DNA from: Micavibrio aeruginosavorus EPB
Lineage (GTDB): Bacteria; Pseudomonadota; Alphaproteobacteria; Micavibrionales; Micavibrionaceae
Reading direction: 5' to 3'
DNA: 64,000 bases
Assembly (NCBI RefSeq): GCF_000348745.1
Contig: NC_020812.1
Span: 627,443-691,442 of the forward strand
Under the pieces are notes generated by a model. The model saw only the letters and a program-made list of their open reading frames with translations. It made no database searches and had not been told where the DNA came from. This document shows, one piece after another, positions 36,701-46,025 of the stretch (position 1 is its first letter; every line of letters starts with the position of its first letter). The translations under genes were made by a program, and so were the position numbers.

Positions 36701-37734
36701 TTATAAATTTGTCTTTCTGGGGTCAAAGGCGTCACGGACGGCCTCGCCAATGAAGGTCAAAAGCGACAGCATCAGCGCCAGCGTGACAAAGGCGGTCAGG
36801 CCCAGCCACGGGGCCTGCAGGTTGTTTTTGCCCTGGGCCAACAATTCACCCAGCGAGGCCGACCCCGGGGGCAGGCCGAGGCCGAGGAAGTCGAGCGAGG
36901 TCAGGGCCGTGATCGACCCGGTCAGGATAAACGGCATCATGGTCATGGTGGCGACCATGGCATTGGGCAGGACGTGGCGGCGCATGATGGTGCCGTTGGA
37001 CACGCCAAGCGCGTTGGCTGCACGCACATAATCAAAATTCCGCGCGCGCAGGAATTCCGCCCGCACCACATCGACCAGCGACACCCATGAAAAGGCAAGC
37101 AGGATCAGCAGCAGCGTCCAGAACCCCGGCACGAACATGGCCGAGAAGATGATGAGGATATAAAGGCTGGGCATGCTGGACCAGATTTCGATGATCCGTT
37201 GCATGATCAAATCCAGCCAGCCACCGTAATACCCCTGCATCGCGCCAGCGAAGACGCCGATGATCGAACTGGCAATCGTCAGGATCAGGCCGAACAGGAC
37301 GGAAATGCGGAAGCCGTAAATGACACGGGCGGCCACATCGCGGCCTTGGTCGTCGGTGCCGAGAAGGTTATCGCGCGTCGGGTAGGATGGGGCCGGGACC
37401 GGCAGGTTGTAATTGATGGTGTCGTAGTTATAGCGAATGGGCGGCCAGATCATCCACCCGTCTTTCTTCGCGATCAGATCGGCGACGAAGGCATCGCGGT
37501 AATCGGCCTCGGTTTCAAAATCACCACCGAATGTGGTTTCGGGGTAGGATTTCAAAACGGGCGTGTACAGCCCGCCATCATATTTGACCAACAGCGGTTT
37601 ATCATTGGCAATGATCGGTGCCGCCATGGCCAGCACGAACAGGGCCAGAAAAATCCAGAAGCTGATATAGCCGCGGCGGTGCGGTTGGCGCGGAACTGGT
37701 GCAGGCGGCGTTGAGCGAGGGGGGAGAGTTTCAT
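36701..37734 (-). CDS. yejE: Oligopeptide ABC permease YejE, apparent frameshift
   Basis: An inner-membrane permease of the YejABEF importer. The main frame (36701 to about 37680) has the full permease: IANDKPLLVKYDGG, TTFGGDFETEADYRD, GTDDQGRDVAARVIYG and the EAA loop region NALGVSNGTIMRRHVLPNAM. The conserved N-terminus [18 protein letters not shown] is encoded from the ATG at 37734, which overlaps the yejB stop (TAATG), but in another frame. The frames would join near 37675-37685 at a GC-rich CCGCGGCGGTGCGG. One missing base, or two or five extra, is needed. This may be a sequencing error or a real mutation. Confidence 0.85.
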
Positions 37735-38846
37735 TACACAGACCTCGCCGAGAAATCGATGCGCGGATCGATTTTCACATAGATAATGTCGCGGATCAGC
37801 CCGACGAGCAAACCAATCAGCGAGAAGACATAGAGCGTGCCCAGCACCACCGGATAATCGCGGTTGATGATGGATTCATATCCCAGCAGGCCAAGGCCAT
37901 CGAGGCTGAAAATCACTTCGATCAGCAACGCGCCGGTGAAAAACAGGCCAAGGAACGCCGCCGGGAACCCGGCAATCACGATCAGCATGGCATTGCGGAA
38001 CACATGGCCATACAGGACTCGGTGTTCGGTCAGGCCCTTGGCCCGGGCGGTCAGCACGTATTGCTTGTTAATCTCATCCAGGAAGCTGTTTTTGGTCAGC
38101 ATGGTCAGGCCCGCAAAACCACCAATCACCAGCGCCGTCACGGGCAGGGCCATGTGCCAAAAATAATCGAGGATCTGTTTCCACAGCGGCATGGTGGCCC
38201 AGCCTTCGGAAACAAGGCCGCGCAGCGGGAAGATGTCGAAATAGCGCCCACCTGCAAAGACGATGATCAGCAAGATAGCGAACATAAAGGATGGAATGGC
38301 ATAGCCGATAAAGACCACAGCCGATGTCCAGACGTCGAATTTCGATCCATCCTTCACCGCCTTGCGAATGCCCAGCGGGATGGAGATGAGATAGATCAGC
38401 AGGGTGGACCAGATGCCGAGTGAAATCGACACCGGCATTTTTTCCAGCACCAAATCGACCACGGAAATATTGCGGTAGTAACTTTCGCCCAGATCGAAGC
38501 GCAGGTAGTTTTTCAGCATGATCCAGAAGCGTTCCGGCGCGGGCTTGTCAAACCCGTAGAGCTTTTCCAGTTCGGCGACAAATTCGGGGTCGAGGCCCTG
38601 GCTGCCGCGATACTTGCTGCCCTCGCCAACATTCTGCATGGCGTTCATGGCCATGTCGGCCCCGCCAGCGCCAGTGAACCGGTCGGTCGCGCCTCCGCCA
38701 TGACCCTGCATCACCGCAATCATCCGTTCCACCGGACCACCGGGGACGAATTGAATGACGATGAACGAAATCAGCAAGATCCCGAACAGGGTCGGAATCA
38801 TGAGAAGCAAGCGGCGCAGAATGTAAGACAGCATGGATGATGACAT
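37734..38846 (-). CDS. yejB: Oligopeptide ABC permease YejB
   Basis: A 370-residue inner-membrane permease. It opens with the first helix ([20 protein letters not shown]) and [14 protein letters not shown] segment, has a periplasmic insertion (about 45-95, Gly/Ala/Met-rich) typical of YejB, then [20 protein letters not shown] and the EAA motif [20 protein letters not shown]. Its stop overlaps the yejE start by one base. The ATPase yejF and binding protein yejA are elsewhere in the window. Confidence 0.94.
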   Translation of the reverse strand: MSSSMLSYILRRLLLMIPTLFGILLISFIVIQFVPGGPVERMIAVMQGHGGGATDRFTGAGGADMAMNAMQNVGEGSKYRGSQGLDPEFVAELEKLYGFDKPAPERFWIMLKNYLRFDLGESYYRNISVVDLVLEKMPVSISLGIWSTLLIYLISIPLGIRKAVKDGSKFDVWTSAVVFIGYAIPSFMFAILLIIVFAGGRYFDIFPLRGLVSEGWATMPLWKQILDYFWHMALPVTALVIGGFAGLTMLTKNSFLDEINKQYVLTARAKGLTEHRVLYGHVFRNAMLIVIAGFPAAFLGLFFTGALLIEVIFSLDGLGLLGYESIINRDYPVVLGTLYVFSLIGLLVGLIRDIIYVKIDPRIDFSARSV

Positions 38847-38935
38847 GCCGAAAGATTAGGAAATTGCGGGCCTTGCGCCAAGGGTGGCAACCCGGATTTC
38901 CCGGATCACCCCCAGATTAGCGTTTTACGTAATTT

Positions 38936-40465
38936 TTAGGGTTGCCAATCCCGTCCCAGATAACGCCGTGACAAATGGTTCAGGTAATAGGCGGCGTTTA
39001 ACGGTTCGCCTGTGGCGGTGGTGAAGAGCTGGTCTTGGCTCAGCAATGACCCATGGCCATGCACATTGGTGTTCAACCATGTTTTCAGGGTCTGGAATTG
39101 CCCCGCGCCGATTTCGGCGGGCAAGGATGGGTTGGATTTCACCGCGGCGGCAAAAAACTGCGCGGCCCCCATGGCCCCCAGCGTATAGGCCGGGAAATAT
39201 CCGGCGGACAGGCTGGGCCAGTGAACGTCCTGCATGTGTCCTTTGGACGCGTCCGGCGGAGTCAGGTTGAATGTCTTCTTCATCGCATCATTCCATGCGC
39301 CGGGCAGGTCGTCGATGGTCATTGCCCCTTCGACCATCGCGCGTTCGATGTTATAGCGCAGGATGATATGGCCGGGGTATGTCAGTTCATCCGCCGCAAC
39401 ACGAATGAAGGATGGTTCAACGTGGAAGATGTGGCGGGCCAGATTATCCGGCGTAAATCCCTTGCGGTATTTGCGCGGCAGATGTTGGTGCGCCAGCGTG
39501 GACAGGTAGCCGATAAATTCAGGGATCTTGCAAGCCTGATATTCCAGGATCATCGACTGGCTTTCATGCACATCCATGCCCATGGTGTGGCCGACGGGTT
39601 GGTATCGCCATGCGCGGGGCGATCCCTGTTCATACAGGCTGTGCCCTGTTTCGTGCATAACCGTATAAAGCCCGTCCAGAATATGGTCGGGGTTATACCG
39701 TGTGGTCAGGCGTGAATCATCCGGGGTGCCACCGCTTAAGGGGTGCATATCGCCCGTGTAAAACACGCCGCGATCATGATCGAAACCGAGCGCGCGCAAA
39801 AGGTCCTGGGCCATCGCGTGATGGTATTCCACCGGAATGCTGCCCAGCGGTTTCATTTTCTTTTGCGTCTTCTGGCGCTCCATCGCCTCGGCAATCATGG
39901 GGGGCAGGGCGGATTCCAGTTTTGCAAATTCCGTTTCCACGGTTGAGAGTTTTAATCCGGGGCTGAATTTATCCAACAGGGCTTCATACGCGGTGTTGAA
40001 CCCCAGGGCGTCCTTTAAAATCAAACCAACTTCGCGTGATGTTTTGAACGCCTGTTCATATACGGGCTTCATCATCGCCCAATTGCCACTGGCACGGTAT
40101 TGGGTGTGCATATTGTTGCCCTCGGTTTCCAATCGGGCGATTTCGCGCACCAGCGATTCCGGCAGGGCGGTGGCCGCGATCCATTGGCGGCGCATCAAAT
40201 ACAGATTTTTTTGATCTGCGGGGGATAGGGACGTTGCGTTGGATTCGCTTTCATCCAGCCAATCCCGCACCACCGGGTCAGTCAGCAACATATGACCCGC
40301 ACTGGCCAGGGCCATCATTTGTTCGGATCGGTCGGAATCGCTGCCCGGCTTCATCACGGTCATGCCGTCCATATATAAAATGCTACCCGCGCCGCCCAGA
40401 TTGGAAATGGTACGGAAACGATCTTTCAATTTTTCATAGGCGCTGTGCGTGGCATCGTGTGTCAT
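38936..40465 (-). CDS. M32-family carboxypeptidase (Taq-type)
   Basis: A 509-residue cytosolic metallocarboxypeptidase. Zinc ligands are in HETGHSLYEQGSPR (HExxH), with HESQSMILEYQ carrying the third ligand, as in M32 enzymes. The DDSRLTTRYNPDH and HVEPSFIRVAADELTYPGHI blocks are characteristic. It removes C-terminal residues from peptides with broad specificity. The start at 40465 (MTHDATHSAYEKL) is the family-like one; an ATG at 40546 would add 27 residues. Confidence 0.93.
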   Translation of the reverse strand: MTHDATHSAYEKLKDRFRTISNLGGAGSILYMDGMTVMKPGSDSDRSEQMMALASAGHMLLTDPVVRDWLDESESNATSLSPADQKNLYLMRRQWIAATALPESLVREIARLETEGNNMHTQYRASGNWAMMKPVYEQAFKTSREVGLILKDALGFNTAYEALLDKFSPGLKLSTVETEFAKLESALPPMIAEAMERQKTQKKMKPLGSIPVEYHHAMAQDLLRALGFDHDRGVFYTGDMHPLSGGTPDDSRLTTRYNPDHILDGLYTVMHETGHSLYEQGSPRAWRYQPVGHTMGMDVHESQSMILEYQACKIPEFIGYLSTLAHQHLPRKYRKGFTPDNLARHIFHVEPSFIRVAADELTYPGHIILRYNIERAMVEGAMTIDDLPGAWNDAMKKTFNLTPPDASKGHMQDVHWPSLSAGYFPAYTLGAMGAAQFFAAAVKSNPSLPAEIGAGQFQTLKTWLNTNVHGHGSLLSQDQLFTTATGEPLNAAYYLNHLSRRYLGRDWQP

Positions 40466-40564
40466 GGCCGTTGACCTGTTTATCTTGCGTTCCTGTGGAT
40501 GAGGCGTAGATTGGCACAGGCGGTTCATGGCTGTCAAAGTCGGCACCGGGGCGGGGAGTATATT

Positions 40565-41365
40565 ATGGGCAAGTTTTTACGGCTTTTTATCGCGATGATG
40601 ATGTTCGCCCCGTCCACAGGATGGGCGGATGACGCGGTATCATGGTGGCGGCCCAATACCGAGATGAAGAATTGGGACATTCTGTTACAAGAACCGCCGC
40701 CGATTGACGCCTTGCCGCAGCGCGATGTTTTGATTCTCGATGTGTTTGATACGCCCGTTGAAACCGTGACGGCGTTACAGAAGCAGGGGACGTGGGTTGT
40801 CTGTTACATCAATGTCGGGGCATGGGAAAATTGGCGCCCCGATGCCAAAGATTTCCCCAGCAAATTGATCGGCAAACGCTATCGCGGGTGGCAAGGCGAG
40901 AAATGGCTGGATATTCGCAATCGCGGTTTGCGTCCATTGATCGAAGCGCGATTGGATTTGTGCCGGGACAAGGGGTTTGATGGTGTGGATCCCGATAATA
41001 TCAACGGGTTTGAAAATACAACCGGATTTTCCATCAGCGAGACCAACCAGATCACGTTTAACCGCTGGCTGGCCCGCGCGGCGCACAGCCGGGGACTGGG
41101 CATCGGTTTGAAAAACGCAACGTCCTTGTCCCAGAATCTGGTCGCGGATTTTGATTGGGTGTTAATGGAACAATGCGTGGCGGAAGGGTGGTGCGACGAA
41201 GCCGCACCGTTCCAGAAAGCGGGCAAAGCTGTTTATGATATCGAATATCCGGAAAACAATATTGATCTGGCCGTGAATATGGCGTGTAAACGCGTGCCAG
41301 ATGGCGTGAATGTTGTTTTCAAGGATCGCCAGCTAACATCCGCCCTGCATAAATGCCCGCAATAA
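40565..41365 (+). CDS. GH114-type glycosidase, secreted
   Basis: A 266-residue secreted protein of the endo-alpha-1,4-polygalactosaminidase (GH114) type. It has a signal peptide (LFIAMMMFAPSTGWADD). The TIM-barrel features are VVCYINVGAWENWRPDA, WLDIRNRGLRPLIEARLDLC, GFDGVDPDNINGF with the acidic catalytic pair, and GIGLKNATSL. Relatives hydrolyse GalN-rich polysaccharides such as those in biofilm matrix. The start at 40565 is inside an ORF open from 40499. Activity on Pel-like matrix is a guess. Confidence 0.82.
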   Translation: MGKFLRLFIAMMMFAPSTGWADDAVSWWRPNTEMKNWDILLQEPPPIDALPQRDVLILDVFDTPVETVTALQKQGTWVVCYINVGAWENWRPDAKDFPSKLIGKRYRGWQGEKWLDIRNRGLRPLIEARLDLCRDKGFDGVDPDNINGFENTTGFSISETNQITFNRWLARAAHSRGLGIGLKNATSLSQNLVADFDWVLMEQCVAEGWCDEAAPFQKAGKAVYDIEYPENNIDLAVNMACKRVPDGVNVVFKDRQLTSALHKCPQ

Positions 41366-41370
41366 GTTCG

Positions 41371-41967
41371 TTATCCCCCATAACAGATTGTTGCCGCGTA
41401 AGACGCATTCGATGATATGCCATAAACATCGCACATGTTATATGAACGGCAGGTGTTTGTACCTGCAATATGTTCACAGGCGCGTGATCCCGGCTGCGCT
41501 TCACACCATGTTTGACAGGCGGTGCGTGTTGTTTGTGTGGATTGCGTGCTGGCATAACTTCCCCCGCAATTGACGCGGGAAGATTCAGTCCAGGCGCGGC
41601 AGACAGGGTGCGGGGCAAAAACAACATGCCATGTGGCTTCAGCGCAGATTTTAAGAAGATTATTTTCGTCGAAGATCACCATACCGTTGTTGGATGCGTT
41701 GCATGGTGCGTTGCTGTCGCCGAATGTAAACGTCCCGCTTGATCCACCTCCGCCAGTGCTCTGGGTCGCATTCCATGTCGTTCCGTCACAGATCAGAACA
41801 ACACTGCCGCCATCTTGATCGGCATCAGCAGTCAGGCGTGTGGAGCCGGATGGAAAGCCGGAGCAGGATGTACCCGGAGCCGTGTCGTTACCAACAAGCT
41901 GGGCGAGGGCTGTGTGCGTGTTAAATAAAAGCATGATGGAAAGCAGAAAGCGTATAAAGATGCGCAT
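41371..41967 (-). CDS. Cysteine-rich secreted protein
   Basis: A 198-residue protein with a signal peptide (FIRFLLSIMLLFNTHTALA, cleaved before QLV) and 12 cysteines in the mature chain, enough for six disulfides. There is a Gly/Ser-rich linker (STGGGGSSGTF, about 90-100) between two Cys-containing halves: SVVLICDGTTWNAT in the first half and SRACEHIAGTNTCRSYNMCD in the second. It may be an adhesin- or toxin-like extracellular protein; no family recognised. It is preceded by two copies of a structured element (42004-42660). Its stop lies 5 bases from the convergent GH114 gene. Confidence 0.68.
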   Translation of the reverse strand: MRIFIRFLLSIMLLFNTHTALAQLVGNDTAPGTSCSGFPSGSTRLTADADQDGGSVVLICDGTTWNATQSTGGGGSSGTFTFGDSNAPCNASNNGMVIFDENNLLKICAEATWHVVFAPHPVCRAWTESSRVNCGGSYASTQSTQTTRTACQTWCEAQPGSRACEHIAGTNTCRSYNMCDVYGISSNASYAATICYGG

Positions 41968-42003
41968 GTGTGATCCTTACCTTACAACGTAAAGAGGGAC
42001 ATC

Positions 42004-42211
42004 GCTCTGGTGACCGGGGATCGAAAACCGTAGAATCAGAGACGGTGTGGTGGTCTTTACTGCAAAGACGCTGGACATACACCACCACTCCCCGGTCGTA
42101 GAGCAACGACGGGCACACCACTGGCCTGTGGCGCGGAGCCCAGACCCTTGCGGCCGATGTGGGCCGCCGATCCTAAGGGGTTTCGATGTCCTGGATGCGT
42201 ACTCAGCATCT
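42004..42211. ncRNA. Structured duplicated element, copy A
   Basis: About 208 bases that align with copy B (42436-42660). A closing stem GACCGGGGA (42012-42020) / TCCCCGGTC (42089-42097) encloses two smaller hairpins. A downstream hairpin GCGGCC/GGCCGC (42150-42155 / 42162-42167) is matched in copy B by GCGACC/GGTCGC, a compensatory G-C to A-T change. It lies immediately upstream of the minus-strand Cys-rich gene. The transcribed strand is unknown; it could be a leader, an sRNA or a mobile DNA palindrome. Confidence 0.55.
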
Positions 42212-42423
42212 GAAGAAAAATTAGCGTAGAAAAAGGACGGGGATCAAGACAGGTTTTGGGCGTAAAACGACAAAACGATGAAAAAATTATGATTAAGTTA
42301 CTATTTTCTCAAGTTAGCGTTAATGTTTGGGGGCTGCGGCCCAGAACCTGCCGTCGCCTTTGTTGTGTCTGGGGTATGAAAAGGGGGACAGAATCTTTCT
42401 GGCGCCAGGAAAGCAAAAAATAA

Positions 42424-42448
42424 GGTCGCCAGAATCTCTCTGGCGACC
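42424..42448. repeat. Perfect hairpin GGTCGCCAGA / TCTGGCGACC
   Basis: A 10-bp inverted repeat with a 5-base loop that overlaps the left edge of copy B. A second palindrome (CTTTCTGGCGCCAGGAAAG) lies at about 42395-42413. Confidence 0.75.
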
Positions 42449-42660
42449 GGGGATCGAAAACCGTCGAATCAGTAACGGCGTGATGGTCTTTGGGTCGAAA
42501 CCGTTGGACATGCACCACCACTCCCCGGTCATAAGAAAAGCCGAGAAGCGCACCTGCTGATCCCGTGTTCTATGCGGGGCCAGTGCGACCGATGCGGGTC
42601 GCTGACTCATGGAATAGGGGTTTTCGAGGCCCCCAGGAGCGCGTACTTGGCATCCGGTGG
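42436..42660. ncRNA. Structured duplicated element, copy B
   Basis: Second copy of the element at 42004-42211. The closing stem is 42445-42453 / 42522-42530. The blocks ACCGGGGATCGAAAACCGT, TGGACAT and CACCACCACTCCCCGGTC are shared nearly exactly. Other parts have diverged but keep the stem pattern (42585-42590 / 42597-42602). The 224 bases between the copies are AT-rich and hold no gene I can support. Confidence 0.55.
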
Positions 42661-42766
42661 AATGCTATAACCGAAAAGTGCACAGGATCAACCCGGCGGT
42701 TATTCATAACGCAAGCAAAACTGGAAAAAATTTACCTTGAGTTTGGATAATCCCAAGTTTTGGGGG

Positions 42767-43390
42767 TTAGGGGCGAATGTTCCAGCCTTCGAGCGTCCAT
42801 TGTTCGCCGTCATGGACGAAAATGGACAAGGCCCCCGTGGCCATTTTCAATCCGTGGGCGCGGGCCAGAGAATCCGGGTCGGGGCAAAGATGTTGGGCGA
42901 AGCGGGCGATTCCGTTCGATGTCACGACCATGACGCATTGGCCCGGGCGGGTGTGGATCATGTCAGTTGCAAACGTGGTCCATCCATCAATGATGGTGGC
43001 GGGCCGCGGAGACCAATCAGCGGGCATGACGCCGTTCTTCTCCCAATCCTGTAACGCGGCTTCGCCCAGACGTGCAATAACGTGATCTTCGGTCTGGTTT
43101 TCGTCGGGGCCGTAATCAATTTCATTCAGGAACGACAGGGTGGATGATGGTGTGTTGACCTGCGCCGTTTCCAGCGCCAGCGCGCCCGTGCGCATCGTAC
43201 GTTGCAATGTGGATGTAAATACGACATCGGGTGTGTACGCGTTGGTGGCGATGTAATGACCGATGGCGCGGGCTTGATCTTCGCCCTTCGCTGTTAATGG
43301 CAAATCGGTGCGGCATCCAACGCGGCGGGGTGGTTCTCCGCTTTCAAACGTGTTGCCGTGGCGCGCGATGATGAGTGTTGTACGTGTCAT
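42767..43390 (-). CDS. Histidine phosphatase superfamily protein
   Basis: A 207-residue cytosolic protein with the RHG motif (LIIARHGNTFES, nucleophilic His at about 11), TSTLQRTMRTGAL, NEIDYGPDE with the acid, and VMVVTSNGIARF, where the second catalytic His of the branch-2 pattern appears to be replaced by Ser-Asn. It may be a phosphoglycerate-mutase-like phosphatase or be catalytically weak. The start overlaps the ligase stop (ATGA). It is the last gene of a minus-strand run of envelope genes. Confidence 0.82.
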   Translation of the reverse strand: MTRTTLIIARHGNTFESGEPPRRVGCRTDLPLTAKGEDQARAIGHYIATNAYTPDVVFTSTLQRTMRTGALALETAQVNTPSSTLSFLNEIDYGPDENQTEDHVIARLGEAALQDWEKNGVMPADWSPRPATIIDGWTTFATDMIHTRPGQCVMVVTSNGIARFAQHLCPDPDSLARAHGLKMATGALSIFVHDGEQWTLEGWNIRP

Positions 43391-45204
43391 TGAGCCAGTC
43401 CATAAGATTTGAGCAAGGCGACGGATTGCGTGCGATACCATCCGGGATGCGGCATGCGCAATCCCATATCCAGCAACTGCACCGCATCCGTCATTTTTTT
43501 ATCATCCAGCATCGTATGGGCCAGCGCAATCCGTGCATTGAAGTGTAACGGATTTTTTTGCAGGGCCCGCATGTAATGGCCGCGTGCGGCATCACGCAAT
43601 CCGATGGCCAGTGCCAGATCACCGCGCAGGGCGTCAATATCCGCCCAATATGGATTCCAATGCGTTGCCGCATCCAGCAGGTCGGTGGTTTCGTTGATCA
43701 ATTGTGTGCGGCTGGTCGGGGCGTCGTTGGCGTTGATCATTGAGATATTGATCCGCGCCAATGTCACTTCCGGGTCGATGAAGCTGTCTGGCCCCCAGCG
43801 ATCGGCCCGGGCCAGATGGATCAGGACATTCCGTGCATCAGCAGGATCATCCGACGCCCAAGCGCGGCTGGCGGCGCGCATTTCAAACAAGGCACCGCCA
43901 ATGGGAACGGTGATCGCAATAAACAAGACTAAAACCGCAAGTGTTGCGACCATAAATCCCGTTCGTTTCGGCCCTGGCGTGTGCGCGATGGTCGCATCAC
44001 CATTTTGCAGGGCTTGGGCCGTGGCCTGATGCCATGCCGTCAGAAGAATGCCACAGGGGATCAAGGCCGCCAGTGTTTGTAACGGAAATTGGACATGGGA
44101 TTGAATGGCCACGGCCAGCAAGGCGGTAAAGGGCACCAGAATATCCATCCGTCGATCCGGCGTGGCCATGCGCATGGCGCGGATTGTGCGCACCAAAACA
44201 GTACAGAGAATAATGTAGAACAGGATCAGTGCGGGAATGCCGGCTTCCGCCCCCCATTGCAAGGGGTCGCAATGCGCCCATGCGCCCAGCGATGTATCGG
44301 AAATGGATCCACGATAACCGGGATAGACCAGAAAGAACGTGCCCGGCCCGGTGCCAACGATGGGATTGTCCATCATCATGCGGATGGACCCGTCATGCAT
44401 GATCAACCGGGGCAGCAGGCCATTTTCATGGGCCCCGTTCTGCGTCAGTGTGGCCAGGCGGTCGATGGTGGTTGTTTGTGGTCCCAGAACGAAAACCATC
44501 AAGGCCATGGACAACACCATCACACTGACCGGCGCAATGGCACGTTTGATCAATGTGCGGTCCATAAACGCAATCAGTGTCACGAGGGCAACCAGCGCGG
44601 CCACCAGCCCGCCGCGGCTGCCCGTGGCGATAATTGCGGCACACAGCAGGGCACAGGCGATCATCCCCACAATGGTCTGTGCCCGGTTCATCGCCGTGAG
44701 CGTGTGCGCAAGGGCCAGCGGTAAAGCCAGCGCAAACAGAGTACAAAGAATATTCGGGTCCAGCATCGGCCAGTGGGCGCGTGTGGTGACGCCCGTAATA
44801 AATTGCCACAGCGCGGGCAGAGCCAGCAGGCAAAACAATCCCAACAGACCAACCATCAACCACCGAACCATGACGTCGCGTTGAGGATGGGTGCCGATGA
44901 TAAAGAATGTCAGCGGCAGGGCGCTGAATGTGCAGAAAGCGATCAGGCTGTGAAACGGCACCGGGCTGAGAGCCATGGACACGCCCATCCATCCCCACAG
45001 GCCGAGCAGGGATAAGGCCGTTGCCGTTGCGGGAATCGCCATACGTCCCGCGCGCAAGGCGGGAAAAGCCGTACAGGCCCCGGCCAGCAGGATCAGGCCG
45101 GTGACCACGGCCAATCCCGGGTCCTGTAATGCACTCAGCGGTAATGCGATCGCAGATGCGGCCAACAGGCAAATGACAGGAAGGATGGCCGCGGGGTGGA
45201 TCAT
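43387..45204 (-). CDS. O-antigen ligase / Wzy-like membrane protein
   Basis: A 605-residue polytopic inner-membrane protein with about ten hydrophobic helices (residues 1-430) and a soluble C-terminal part with TPR-like helices (about 480-605; AARGHYMRALQKNPLHFNAR). The periplasmic loop has TGPGTFFLVYPGYRG, typical of O-antigen ligase/polymerase (Wzy_C/WaaL) proteins, and ATGSRGGLVAALVAL precedes it. It should transfer or polymerise lipid-linked glycans. It sits between kdsB and a phosphatase-like gene, so LPS assembly is likely. Confidence 0.85.
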   Translation of the reverse strand: MIHPAAILPVICLLAASAIALPLSALQDPGLAVVTGLILLAGACTAFPALRAGRMAIPATATALSLLGLWGWMGVSMALSPVPFHSLIAFCTFSALPLTFFIIGTHPQRDVMVRWLMVGLLGLFCLLALPALWQFITGVTTRAHWPMLDPNILCTLFALALPLALAHTLTAMNRAQTIVGMIACALLCAAIIATGSRGGLVAALVALVTLIAFMDRTLIKRAIAPVSVMVLSMALMVFVLGPQTTTIDRLATLTQNGAHENGLLPRLIMHDGSIRMMMDNPIVGTGPGTFFLVYPGYRGSISDTSLGAWAHCDPLQWGAEAGIPALILFYIILCTVLVRTIRAMRMATPDRRMDILVPFTALLAVAIQSHVQFPLQTLAALIPCGILLTAWHQATAQALQNGDATIAHTPGPKRTGFMVATLAVLVLFIAITVPIGGALFEMRAASRAWASDDPADARNVLIHLARADRWGPDSFIDPEVTLARINISMINANDAPTSRTQLINETTDLLDAATHWNPYWADIDALRGDLALAIGLRDAARGHYMRALQKNPLHFNARIALAHTMLDDKKMTDAVQLLDMGLRMPHPGWYRTQSVALLKSYGLAQ

Positions 45205-45206
45205 GA

Positions 45207-46025
45207 TTATGCCGCCAGCGGGTCGCCAAATTCTTTGAGCATGGCCTCGGCCCGCGCAACATCTTCGGGGGAATCAATGCCGGCCTGCATCGTTCCGGAT
45301 GGCAAATCCACCGCAACGGTTTGCACCGGAATATTGTTTTCCAGCAGGCGGAGCTGTTCGAGGCCTTCCAGCTCTTCATACCGTCCGGCGGGCAGGCTGA
45401 CGAAGCGTTCCAGCACATCGGTGCGGAAACCGTACAGGCCGATATGTTGTTGCACTGGTGACGTCGCATCCGTCCCGCGCATTTTGTCTTCCTTGCGGAT
45501 GGCGGGGATGATGTTTTTCGAAAACCACAGGGCTTGTCCCTTGGCATCGGTGACGCAGGTGGTGCCGCTGAATGGTGTGGTTTTCTTGTTCTCCCGCAAC
45601 CGGTCCAGATCGCTCCAGTTCAGGCGGACGATGGGGGTCACCACGGAATGGGACGGGTCACCAACCCATGTCTTGATGACGGCGTGAACGATGGATGGTG
45701 GTGTGAAAGGTGCGTCGCCTTGCAAATTGACGATAAAGTCCGGGCGTTTATCCATCTGGCGCATGGCGGCCAGAACGCGGTCCGATCCCGTTGGGCAATC
45801 GTCAGAGGTCAGAAAGCAGGGCACATCCAGCGTTGCGGCATGATCGGCAATGCGCTGATCTTCGGTCGCAACGGCAATGGACACGCCGCGCATATCCTCA
45901 CACGCCTTGCGCGCCAGACGAACCACGCGGTCCAGCATGGTGATGCCGGCGATTTTGGTCAGGGGTTTACCCGGGAACCGTGTCGACCCGTACCGGGCCG
46001 GAATAATAATGGCGATGGATGACAT
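45207..46025 (-). CDS. kdsB: CMP-KDO synthetase
   Basis: A 272-residue nucleotidyltransferase that activates KDO with CTP for LPS inner core synthesis. Motifs are IIPARYGSTRFPGKPLTKI (about 6-24), CFLTSDDCPTGSDRVL, VNLQGDAPFTPPSIV with a Gly-Asp where many members have DEP, and QQHIGLYGFRTDVLERF. The start at 46025 overlaps the yejA stop (TAATG), indicating translational coupling; the open frame extends upstream without family similarity. Confidence 0.95.
   Translation of the reverse strand: MSSIAIIIPARYGSTRFPGKPLTKIAGITMLDRVVRLARKACEDMRGVSIAVATEDQRIADHAATLDVPCFLTSDDCPTGSDRVLAAMRQMDKRPDFIVNLQGDAPFTPPSIVHAVIKTWVGDPSHSVVTPIVRLNWSDLDRLRENKKTTPFSGTTCVTDAKGQALWFSKNIIPAIRKEDKMRGTDATSPVQQHIGLYGFRTDVLERFVSLPAGRYEELEGLEQLRLLENNIPVQTVAVDLPSGTMQAGIDSPEDVARAEAMLKEFGDPLAA

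Noticed and set aside
42320..42610. 96-codon minus-strand frame through copy B of the structured element
   Set aside because: It follows palindromic repeats, lacks a ribosome site, and the matching region in copy A does not keep the frame, so structure rather than protein is conserved.
44426..45547. 373-codon minus-strand frame over the O-antigen ligase and kdsB genes
   Set aside because: Crosses two well-supported genes in another frame and is Arg/His/Gly-rich.
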